Assembly (NCBI RefSeq): GCF_014174155.1 | Contig: NZ_JABEQM010000001.1 | Span: forward strand, 124,001 to 188,000 | From: Gluconacetobacter tumulisoli | GTDB taxonomy: Bacteria; Pseudomonadota; Alphaproteobacteria; Acetobacterales; Acetobacteraceae | Direction: 5' to 3' | DNA: 64,000 nucleotides | Shown: piece after piece, positions 18,707 to 26,660 of the stretch | Numbering within the stretch: the first letter of the stretch is position 1 | How the letters are laid out: every line of letters starts with the position of its first letter | Translations under genes and position numbers: made by a program | Notes under the pieces: model-generated | What the model was told of the DNA's origin: nothing | Databases searched by the model: none | What the model saw: the letters and a program-made list of their open reading frames with translations, nothing else

Positions 18707-19220
18707 TGCTCCACGCCCTTCATGCTTCCTGCTCGCATTGTGGATCCTCGAACGACGATCCATTGCTTATATCGTATATGATCATCCTTTTTGTTTCGCA
18801 ACGATAATGCACTCCGTTGCTTTCGATTTTGTTTCAATAATTTAATATGGATTTTGCGGGTGATACCGGCTCAAAAAAGCGGGTATAAAAATATTTCGAT
18901 ACCGGTGTGTCTCTTTTGCGACAGTGGGCGCCGCCCGGTTTGCGGGGCCCGCACGAGACGATCACGCGACGGGCGTCTGGCCGAGCGGTGGGCCACGCAG
19001 CCCTGGTGCCCGGGCGCACATGCCTGGATTCCAGGAGGAAAAAAGCTTGGCAACGGGGCTGCGTCATGCTCCATGCTGTCCCGCCATATATGGGGATACG
19101 ACACCGGGCGCGGGGGAATGACCTCCACACGACGACGATGCGCGTGCCGCATTGCGGCACGGATCCAGGTATTTGCCATGCCGGGTATCCGGCCAGAATT
19201 CCCATCCTGCCGAGGCTTGA
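18707..19220. other. divergent intergenic region between TonB receptor and DSF-system genes
   Basis: About 510 bases between divergent genes. The part next to the receptor (about 18760-18900) is markedly AT-rich, with tracts such as TATATCGTATATGATCA and GTATAAAAATATTTC, suitable for promoters on either strand. The other half is GC-rich and contains a strong AGGAGG (19033-19038) eight bases before a TTG that opens a 24-codon frame ending at 19121; an inverted repeat CCTGG/CCAGG overlaps that site. I rate this as a possible leader peptide only. Confidence 0.45.
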
Positions 19221-21350
19221 ATGCGACTTGTTGCCATCGTTGACGACCGTTCCACCAATCGGACGATCTTCGCGCGGCTGGCGATGACGCTTGGGACCGA
19301 TATCCAGGTCGAAGTTTTCGCGACGCCGCTCGAGGCGCTGGACTGGTTCGGGGACGACAACATTCCCGACCTGATCATCACCGACTACAAGATGCCTCTG
19401 ATGGACGGGGCGGCTCTGACCGCGCGCGTCCGGGCCATGGACTGGGGCCATGACGTGCCGGTCATCGTGGTGACAGCATATGAAGACCGCGATTACCGCC
19501 TCAACGCGCTGGACGCGGGCGCGACGGATTTCCTGCTCAGTCCCGTTGATCATACCGAATTCCTGACGCGCGCGCGCAACCTGCTGCAGCTCAGCTGGCA
19601 TCGGCGGCGCGCGCGCGTCAGGGCGGTCGAATTGCAGCAGGAACTGGAAAGCAGCCGCCAGGAACGGGCTGAGATCCTGCGGGGCAGCCGCGACAGGCTG
19701 CTGCAGGTCATCGACACGGTTCCGGCCATGGTCAGCGCGACGGACGCGAACGGGAACTATATTTTCGCCAACAGGTTTCACGCGCGAGTGCTGGGCGCCC
19801 GGCAAGGGCCAGGCAGCGCGGCGTCGCTGGTCCGTGACCGCCAGGTGCTGGAAACCGGGCTGCCGACGCCGCGCTATGAGGAAACCATCGCCGACCGGTA
19901 CGGGATGGAACGGGTCCTGCTGACCTCCAAGATTCCACTTCATGACGATTCCACCGGCCTGCGCTACGTCCTGACCACGTCGCTGGATATTACCGACCGG
20001 AAGAAGGCCGAGTGGGAACTGCACCACCTGGCCTATTACGACCAGCTGACGGGACTGCCGAGCCGGTCCAAGCTGGAGGTCGAGATTCAGACGATGCTGG
20101 GCCAGCGGAAGGGGGATGGTCCGCCCTTCGCCTTCCTGTTGCTGGACCTGGACCGCTTCAAGGGGGTCAACGATACCCAGGGTCATACGGTCGGGGACCT
20201 GCTGCTGCGCAAGGTTTCCGTCCGGTTGCGGACGGCTTTGCCGCATGCCGCGATCATCTCGCGCCTGGGGGGCGACGAGTTCGCGATCGTCCACGATATC
20301 GTGGACGCCGATGCCGCCGCGGAACTGGCCGAACGGATCGTGGGTATTTTCGCCCGTCCGTTCGTCCTGGGCCAGCGGACGATGAATGTCGGTGCCAGCG
20401 TCGGCGTGACCCTCTTCCCCGGCGACGACACGAATTTCGAGACATTGCTCAAGCACGCCGACCTGGCCATGTACAAGGCCAAGAACGAAGGAAGATGCCG
20501 TTACGCCTTTTTCGACGCCGCGATGGAACAGGCATTTTTCGCGGCGACCGAACTGGAGCAGGCGTTACGCAGCGCGGTCGGTAAGGAGGAATTCGTCCTG
20601 CACTACCAGCCGGAGATCGATCTTCGGTCAGGTACCGTCGTAGGGGTCGAGGCCCTGATCCGGTGGGCGAGGCCGGGTGACGAGCTGATCTATCCCGGGC
20701 GATTCCTGCCGCTGGCGGAGGAGACGGGCCTGATCGTGCCGATGACCGTCTGGACCTTGCGGGAAGCTTGTCGCCAGGCGGCGCTGTGGAAGCGCGACGG
20801 CATGCCGCTGCGCGTGGCAGTCAACCTGTCCGGGGTCCTCTTTCGCGAGAACGATGTTTACCAGCTGGTGGTCGACGCGATCATGGAAACCGGTCTGGAT
20901 CCTGCATTTCTGGAACTGGAGCTGACCGAAACTGCGCTGATCGAAAATCCTGAAGCCGCCAGCCGCCAGCTGACGTCGCTGCAGCAGATGGGGGTGTCGA
21001 TCACCATCGACGATTTCGGAACGGGCTATGCGTCCCTGATCTATCTGACTCGGTTGCCGATCCGCCGCCTCAAGATCGATTCAGCCTTCATCCAGGAAAT
21101 CGATTCCTCGTCCGGAAGCCGGACGATCATCAAGGCGATCCTTGCCCTGGGGGAAAATCTGGGAATCAAGGTCATTGCCGAGGGGATCGAGCGGGAGGAC
21201 CAGCTTCGCTGGCTCGAGGATCAGAACTGCCAGGAGGCGCAGGGCTTCTATTTCGGCCGTCCCGTGTCGCCGGCACGGCTGCGGGCGGCGATCGAAAGCG
21301 GGTCCCTGGTGCTGCCCACCCCGGTGCCGGACGCGACCGGCAGCGCGTAG
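19221..21350 (+). CDS. REC-PAS-GGDEF-EAL response regulator of the DSF system
   Basis: Cyclic-di-GMP-metabolising response regulator of 709 residues. Domains in order: receiver (1-125) with phospho-acceptor Asp55 in ITDYKMP; PAS-like (about 155-262); GGDEF (about 265-432) with an intact GGDEF at 350-354 but no RxxD inhibitory site before it; and EAL (about 445-695) with EALIRW (477-482), NLSG, ELTETALIEN, DDFGTGY (597-603) and AEGIE, so both catalytic halves look competent. The receiver resembles that of RpfG, and the RpfC-like kinase gene follows 173 bases downstream. It therefore probably takes the RpfG role with GGDEF-EAL in place of HD-GYP. GAGG precedes the ATG at 19221. Confidence 0.9.
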   Translation: MRLVAIVDDRSTNRTIFARLAMTLGTDIQVEVFATPLEALDWFGDDNIPDLIITDYKMPLMDGAALTARVRAMDWGHDVPVIVVTAYEDRDYRLNALDAGATDFLLSPVDHTEFLTRARNLLQLSWHRRRARVRAVELQQELESSRQERAEILRGSRDRLLQVIDTVPAMVSATDANGNYIFANRFHARVLGARQGPGSAASLVRDRQVLETGLPTPRYEETIADRYGMERVLLTSKIPLHDDSTGLRYVLTTSLDITDRKKAEWELHHLAYYDQLTGLPSRSKLEVEIQTMLGQRKGDGPPFAFLLLDLDRFKGVNDTQGHTVGDLLLRKVSVRLRTALPHAAIISRLGGDEFAIVHDIVDADAAAELAERIVGIFARPFVLGQRTMNVGASVGVTLFPGDDTNFETLLKHADLAMYKAKNEGRCRYAFFDAAMEQAFFAATELEQALRSAVGKEEFVLHYQPEIDLRSGTVVGVEALIRWARPGDELIYPGRFLPLAEETGLIVPMTVWTLREACRQAALWKRDGMPLRVAVNLSGVLFRENDVYQLVVDAIMETGLDPAFLELELTETALIENPEAASRQLTSLQQMGVSITIDDFGTGYASLIYLTRLPIRRLKIDSAFIQEIDSSSGSRTIIKAILALGENLGIKVIAEGIEREDQLRWLEDQNCQEAQGFYFGRPVSPARLRAAIESGSLVLPTPVPDATGSA

Positions 21351-21523
21351 AATCGACTCCGGCCCGGGGCGGGATATGCCGCCATTCGGGCGTCCGTCCC
21401 AGTTCCCTCTGGAGCGCGATTGGATCTTCGGCCCCAATGCGATCTGCTCCAGGATCGCGGGGTCTTCGCGATGGGGCCATGGAATGCCGACAGGACAGCG
21501 AGACCCTGAAGAAGTGATGACCC

Positions 21524-24100
21524 ATGTGGGTGCGTAAGATCCTGTCGCGGATGAAGCGCGGTGGGGATGGCGAACACCAGATCGTCCTGAACCGCCTCGT
21601 GATCGCTTGCATCATCCAGGCCTACCTGTTGGGGTCGTATCTGTACGGGACGCTGGCGTTGCGGAGGATGCTGCAGCTGTCGGGCGTCTGCGATACCTTC
21701 CTGGCGGGAGGCATCGTGGTCGCAGTCGCGCTGATCATGTTTCCATCCCCCTCGGCGATCCGTCGCATCGGCCAGATGTTCTGGGATTTCATCTTCCTCT
21801 CCCTGGGCATGTACATCGGCGAGATCGCGGTGATCCCGCTTTATCCGATTTATCTCTGGGCGATCCTCGGATACGGCTTCCGCTTCGGGCTGGTCTATTT
21901 GGCGGGTGCGGCATGTGTCGGCGCCATTGGCTTCACCGTTGCCGTCCACGGCCTGGCGGTGTGGCGGGACACGGGATATCTGTTCGCGGGACTGGTCGGC
22001 GGGCTGCTGATCATTCCGCTCTATTCGGCATCGCTCATCCGCTTCCTCTCGCAAACCCGGCGGCGGGCGGAGGAGGCAAGCCGGGCCAAGACCTTGTTCC
22101 TCGCCAGCGTCAGCCACGAACTGCGTACGCCGCTCAATGCCGTGATCGGCATGAGCCGGCTGCTTGACGATACGGTCCTCGACGACGAGCAGCGCGATAT
22201 GGTGCGCACGATTGGGGGAGCCGGAGCGTCGCTGCTGGGCATGATCGAGGATCTGCTAGACTTTTCCCGGATCGAGGAAGGGCGGATGCCCGTCCGCCTG
22301 CGTCCCTTCGATCTGGTCGCGGTCATGCGCGAGGTGGAAAGGATCGTCGATGTCGATGCGCGGGCGAAGGGCCTGACACTTGCCTGCCACGTAACCGCGC
22401 GTACTCCGATACAGCTGGTCGGGGACGAGCGGCATCTGCGCGACATCCTGCTCAACCTCGCCGGAAACGCCGTCAAATTCACCGATCGCGGGCATGTGGT
22501 CATCGCGGTCGACGGGACGCCTCTGCGCGACGGCAGGACCAGCTTGCGTGTCGAGGTGTCGGATACCGGCATCGGCATTTCCCCGGCGGCGCAGGAGCGG
22601 GTTTTCGAAACATTCACCCAGGCGGACGACACGGTGATCGACCGTTTCGGTGGTACCGGGCTGGGGTTGGCCATCTGCCGGAAGCTCGTGGACCTGCTGG
22701 GCGGTGAAATCGGAGTGCGCAGCGTCGTTGGCGAGGGCAGCACCTTCTGGTTCGTCATTCCGATGCAGTCGGTCGCCGCATCCTCGCCCGCATTGCCTCT
22801 GGCCGAAGCGGTGTTGCCCGCGCCCCCGGCACCCGAACGGCCCCCAGCCGAACGTCCTCCCGCTGTGGAGGCCGTGTCATGGCCGGACATTGTCCTGCTG
22901 ACCGGCCAGGGCAATCATCTTGCCGATCTTGTCACGCGCCTGGTGCGGCATGGCGCCAGGGTCGTTTTCGTCCCGGACGGGGCAGCGGCGGCGCTGCTGA
23001 TGCGTCGGCCGGAATGCCGGTCGGTCCTGCTGACGGACATGACCGCCGGGGACGCATCCGACATGGAAGGGGCGCCGTTTCCGACTGTCCTGCTCGACCG
23101 GGCTGTCGCGTCCGGATTGCCGCCCGAGGCCCTGCGGTGCCGGTTCGTCTCGATCCTCTCGCCCGATGCCGACGATGCCGCGATATCCTCTTTCCTGACG
23201 ATCGTGGACGGGCTAGGTCCGGCCAGGGTGGACGGCAAGGCAATCGGCTCGGGGACGGAGACCAGCGGGGCCGAGCGATCACTGAATATCCTTCTGGTCG
23301 AAGACAATCTGGTCAACCAGAAGGTGCTGGGCAAGATTCTCGGCCGGGCGGGGCATCGGTGGCGGGTCGCTGGCAACGGCGAGGACGCCCTGGACATGCT
23401 GGAAGAAGAGCGGTTCGACCTCGTTCTCATGGACATCAACATGCCGGTGATGAACGGGCTGGAGGCGACGAAACTGTACCGGTTCTCGGAGGTCGGCGGC
23501 GGGGCCGCTCTGCCGATCGTGGCGTTGACGGCCGATGGCACGCCTGAGGTGCAGCAGCGTTGCCGCGATGCGGGTATGAGCGGCTTTCTGCTGAAGCCGG
23601 TCGAAATCGAACCCCTACTGGAAACCATCGATGCGCTGGTTCCCCCCGCGGCAGGGCAGAGGCGGCCGAGACCTGCCGGGATCGATGCTGCCGACGCAGT
23701 CCCGGTGGCGGATGAAGCCGTCATCGTTCCCTTCCCGGCGGTGACGATCAACCGGAAGATGGTCCAGGACCTGCGGACGTTGGGCGGCGACCGGTTCAGG
23801 GCGGACGTCATCGGCGACTTCCTGGCGGATGCCGATACCATCATCGATCGGATGGAGCGGGCGCTGGAGGTGGGCGATTGGACCGTCCTGCTGGACGAGG
23901 CCCACTCCTTGCGCAGCGCCGCGGGAAATGTCGGGGCGGAGCGTCTGACTGCCATGTGTCACGAATGGCGTGGCATCAACGGCCATCACGCGCCGGACAG
24001 GGCATTCGCCCACTTGTATGCTATCCGGCAGGAAATGGGCAAGGTCAGGGAGACCCTGACACCCTATATGGTCATGCCGGCAGAGGACGGGGCGGTATAA
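21524..24100 (+). CDS. rpfC: RpfC-type hybrid sensor histidine kinase (DSF sensor)
   Basis: Hybrid kinase of 858 residues with RpfC layout. There are five or six membrane segments in residues 24-172 with a short N-terminal tail, then HisKA with His198 in SVSHELRTPLNAVIG, and an HATPase with the N box (NLAGNAVKFTDRG) and the G boxes SDTGIGI and GGTGLGLAI. A Pro-rich linker and a receiver-like segment lacking a clear acceptor Asp (about 455-565) follow, then a true receiver with Asp637 in LVLMDINMPVMNG, and an HPt domain with His794 in EAHSLRSAAGNVGA. This suits sensing of a diffusible fatty-acid signal and a His-Asp-His-Asp relay to the receiver of the upstream gene product. The DSF synthase gene converges 138 bases downstream. 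Confidence 0.88.
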   Translation: MWVRKILSRMKRGGDGEHQIVLNRLVIACIIQAYLLGSYLYGTLALRRMLQLSGVCDTFLAGGIVVAVALIMFPSPSAIRRIGQMFWDFIFLSLGMYIGEIAVIPLYPIYLWAILGYGFRFGLVYLAGAACVGAIGFTVAVHGLAVWRDTGYLFAGLVGGLLIIPLYSASLIRFLSQTRRRAEEASRAKTLFLASVSHELRTPLNAVIGMSRLLDDTVLDDEQRDMVRTIGGAGASLLGMIEDLLDFSRIEEGRMPVRLRPFDLVAVMREVERIVDVDARAKGLTLACHVTARTPIQLVGDERHLRDILLNLAGNAVKFTDRGHVVIAVDGTPLRDGRTSLRVEVSDTGIGISPAAQERVFETFTQADDTVIDRFGGTGLGLAICRKLVDLLGGEIGVRSVVGEGSTFWFVIPMQSVAASSPALPLAEAVLPAPPAPERPPAERPPAVEAVSWPDIVLLTGQGNHLADLVTRLVRHGARVVFVPDGAAAALLMRRPECRSVLLTDMTAGDASDMEGAPFPTVLLDRAVASGLPPEALRCRFVSILSPDADDAAISSFLTIVDGLGPARVDGKAIGSGTETSGAERSLNILLVEDNLVNQKVLGKILGRAGHRWRVAGNGEDALDMLEEERFDLVLMDINMPVMNGLEATKLYRFSEVGGGAALPIVALTADGTPEVQQRCRDAGMSGFLLKPVEIEPLLETIDALVPPAAGQRRPRPAGIDAADAVPVADEAVIVPFPAVTINRKMVQDLRTLGGDRFRADVIGDFLADADTIIDRMERALEVGDWTVLLDEAHSLRSAAGNVGAERLTAMCHEWRGINGHHAPDRAFAHLYAIRQEMGKVRETLTPYMVMPAEDGAV

Positions 24101-24238
24101 AGCCGGCAACATTCGGGTCGCGCAACGCGCTCTGGCGCCATCCGCCGGGCGGCCAGGAAGGAACGGCCGGAATTGTGGACGTTCCCCCTGTCGCGCCGGA
24201 TCGGTCGCGCCGGGTCGGAGGGGTGGAAGGGTGTGGCG

Positions 24239-25210
24239 TCAGCTTGCGACGCTTTCGACCTGGATGGTCTGGATACGCCGGTTCTGCGCGTTGACCAGGC
24301 GCATCATCTTGCGCAGGTCGGTCTCTGTCAGGCGCAGCGCGGCGTCGACCCAGATGTCGGTGACGTCGCGCAACTCCTGGTGGCTGACCGGATTGACCAG
24401 GCGCTTTGTCCGCAGGATGGCCTCGTGCGCATTATAGCGGCGGTCGATGCGCGCCAGGTGCTCGCGCACCGTCGCCTCGCCGTCGCCTTGCTCGGCCAGG
24501 ATATCCACGACCCCCATGTCGTGCAGTTCCGTCGCGGTATAGGTCTGGCCGCTGAGGATCATTTTTTCGGCCATCCGTGCACCGATGCGCCGTGTCAGCA
24601 GCGTATAGGCACCCATGCCCGGGAACAGGTTGAACAGGATTTCGGGCAGGCCGAACTTGGCCTGTTTCTCGGCCACGATGAGGTTGCATGACAGGGCGGC
24701 CTCGAACCCGCCGCCCAGCGCGTCGCCCTGCACCAGCGCGACCGTCGTGATGTAATGGCCGTATCCGTCGGCGTTGGCGAACACGACGTCGACGCAGGCA
24801 TGGGCGTACTGGCGCAGTCCCTCGCGGTCGCCCCGGGCGATTTTTTCGGCGAACAGGGCCAGGTCACCCCCCAGGTTGAAGATCCCCGGCACGCGCGATC
24901 CCACGACCATGTAACGGAAGGGCAGGCTACCGTCGGCCTCGGCGGCCATGTCGTGGATCGATCGCTGCATGGCGTGCAAGTCGCGCAGCAGGGGCGGGGA
25001 AAAGCTGGGGCGGCCGTTGGGACGCATGAAGCTCCACAATGTGCGGCCGACCGCGTCCAGCGATACCTCGACCGTCGGATGATTGGCCACGGCCGATTGT
25101 CCGGGAATGGAACGCATGGCGCCCATCGGCCGTCCGGCGACGGACAGGGCCGGGTTCATCGTGGCGACAGTGGCGGCGGAGATGCTGTGGAGGTTGGGCT
25201 TCAACGACAT
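24239..25210 (-). CDS. rpfF: RpfF-type DSF synthase (crotonase fold)
   Basis: Enoyl-CoA-hydratase-fold enzyme of 323 residues that makes cis-2-unsaturated fatty-acid signals (DSF) from acyl-ACP. The RpfF signature is present: QGDALGGGFEAALSCNLIVA with Glu170, and KFGLPEILFNLFPGMGAY with Glu190. They are 20 residues apart, as are the two catalytic Glu residues (141 and 161) of Xanthomonas RpfF; ordinary crotonases differ here. The N-terminus carries about 40 extra residues. The start at 25210 has CAGGAG 7-8 bases upstream; an upstream in-frame Met at 25264 lacks one. It converges on rpfC and runs in the same direction as galE and manC, though a terminator-like hairpin separates it from galE. 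Confidence 0.9.
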   Translation of the reverse strand: MSLKPNLHSISAATVATMNPALSVAGRPMGAMRSIPGQSAVANHPTVEVSLDAVGRTLWSFMRPNGRPSFSPPLLRDLHAMQRSIHDMAAEADGSLPFRYMVVGSRVPGIFNLGGDLALFAEKIARGDREGLRQYAHACVDVVFANADGYGHYITTVALVQGDALGGGFEAALSCNLIVAEKQAKFGLPEILFNLFPGMGAYTLLTRRIGARMAEKMILSGQTYTATELHDMGVVDILAEQGDGEATVREHLARIDRRYNAHEAILRTKRLVNPVSHQELRDVTDIWVDAALRLTETDLRKMMRLVNAQNRRIQTIQVESVAS

Positions 25211-25594
25211 GGTCGGCTCCTGAAAAGCGATCGGACGCGGCGCCTCGATGCACCCGATGTGCAAGGCCGCCGGGGTCCGGTCAGGAGCCTAAGCCAAGGC
25301 CGGAGGTTTTGAGTCGTGTATTGACGATCTATAGATATGAAAATTTCTGGAAATACTGGTTTCGGGGGCAGGATGACGGGGTGTCGGGCCCTTTTTTCGA
25401 CTGGCGGTCAACATCAAAACGATGCAGCCCACGCGTTGTGGCCGATGTGCAACATGTTCCGATATCGATTCGAGATGGGCGTCCCTGGCGTGTGCATGCG
25501 GCCCAGAGGAGCAGCAAACCGGGGACGCTTCGTCTCCCGGGCCTGTCAAAGGGCTTGAAACCCTTCCCCCCGGAAGGTCGGGGAAGGGTTTCCT
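25211..25594. other. intergenic region upstream of rpfF
   Basis: About 380 bases between galE and rpfF, both on the minus strand. It contains the galE terminator hairpin at one end and a moderately AT-rich stretch near 25310-25370 that could hold the rpfF promoter. I see no gene in it. Confidence 0.5.
25558..25591 (-). terminator. hairpin terminator after galE
   Basis: Twelve-base perfect inverted repeat (25558-25569 and 25580-25591, AAACCCTTCCCC type) starting a few bases after the galE stop. On the minus strand the stem ends in GGGTTT, a short T-run, so it likely ends the exopolysaccharide transcript before rpfF. Confidence 0.75.
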
Positions 25595-26617
25595 TCAGAT
25601 GCAGGCGGCGTCGGCCGGCACGCGGGTCCGATAGCCTTCCGGATGGGCCAGGCGCCACCGGTACGCGGTCTCGACGATCTGGTCGAGGTCGGCATAGCGG
25701 GGGGTCCAGCCGGTTTCGGCCTTCAACCGTCCGGCGCCGGCGACCAGTCGGGCGGGATCGCCGGGACGGCGGGGGGCCAGCCGCCAGGGAACCCGCCTGC
25801 CGGTCACGCGCTCAACGCTCCGGATCACGTCCATGTTGGAGTGGCCGTGACCGTTGCCGACATTATAGACGACGCTGCGGTCGCGGATGACATCCAGCGC
25901 GGCCAGATGGGCCTGCGCCAGGTCCGTGACGTGGATGTAGTCGCGGATGCAGGTGCCGTCCGGCGTCGGGTAGTCATCGCCGAAGAGCTGCAATTCCGCC
26001 CGACGTCCCAATGCCGCGTCGATGACCAGGGGAATCAGGTGGGTTTCCGGCGTGTGGTCTTCGCCCAGCCGGCCGCCGGGATCGGCGCCCGCCGCGTTGA
26101 AATAGCGAAGGCAGGCGCTGCGCAGCCCATGGATCCTGTCCGCCCACAGCAGGGCCCGTTCCACCATGTGCTTGCTCTCGCCATAAGGTGACCCGGGTAT
26201 GATGGGTGTATCCTCGGTAATCAGCGGATCCTCCGTCATCCCGAATAGGGCGGCGGTGGAGGAAAAGACGAACCGCTTGACGCCGTGGCGGACGCAGGCC
26301 TCGATCAACGCGAAACCCAGTCCGGCATTGGCCTGCATATACAGGAAGGGGTGCTGCATGCTTTCCCCGACCAGGGACAGTGCGGCGAAATGCAGCACTC
26401 CATCCCACGGACCATCCGCCAGCACGGTGTCGACCAGGGCGCGATCCTGCAGGTCGCCTTGGATGAAACGCGCCGTTCCGGGCACCGAGGCCTCATGTCC
26501 GGTCCGCAGATTGTCGAAGACCACCACGTCGTGTCCCGCATCGCACAGGGCCGCGACCACGTGGCTGCCGACATAGCCGGCCCCGCCCGTGACCAGGAAT
26601 CTTGATCGCGCCATCAT
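25595..26617 (-). CDS. galE: UDP-glucose 4-epimerase
   Basis: NAD-dependent epimerase interconverting UDP-glucose and UDP-galactose, supplying sugar nucleotides for exopolysaccharide or lipopolysaccharide. The 340-residue short-chain dehydrogenase fold shows the NAD motif GGAGYVGSH at the N-terminus, the FSSTAALFG serine region and the catalytic YGESK, with FNAAGADP and the GalE-type DYIHVTDLAQAHLAA. It lies 30 bases after manC on the same strand, so the two are probably co-transcribed. The start is the ATG at 26617 (CAGGAAAACGG upstream) or the next Met at 26614. Confidence 0.93.
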   Translation of the reverse strand: MMARSRFLVTGGAGYVGSHVVAALCDAGHDVVVFDNLRTGHEASVPGTARFIQGDLQDRALVDTVLADGPWDGVLHFAALSLVGESMQHPFLYMQANAGLGFALIEACVRHGVKRFVFSSTAALFGMTEDPLITEDTPIIPGSPYGESKHMVERALLWADRIHGLRSACLRYFNAAGADPGGRLGEDHTPETHLIPLVIDAALGRRAELQLFGDDYPTPDGTCIRDYIHVTDLAQAHLAALDVIRDRSVVYNVGNGHGHSNMDVIRSVERVTGRRVPWRLAPRRPGDPARLVAGAGRLKAETGWTPRYADLDQIVETAYRWRLAHPEGYRTRVPADAACI

Positions 26618-26629
26618 GCCCGTTTTCCT

Positions 26630-26660
26630 GTCAATTCCGGTTGCCAGTCAATTCCGGTTG
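26630..26660. repeat. short direct repeat at the manC/galE junction
   Basis: The 14 bases GTCAATTCCGGTTG occur at 26630-26643 and again at 26647-26660. The second copy carries the manC stop and last codons; the first is an intergenic echo of them, so this looks like a small tandem duplication of the manC 3' end. Confidence 0.8.

Noticed and set aside
16178-18781. 867-codon open frame on the plus strand
   Set aside because: Lies opposite the TonB-receptor gene, has no domain pattern and is the usual antisense shadow of GC-rich coding DNA.
19221-21350. Naming the receiver protein rpfG
   Set aside because: It has no HD-GYP domain; GGDEF and EAL motifs are unmistakable, so the symbol would mislead.
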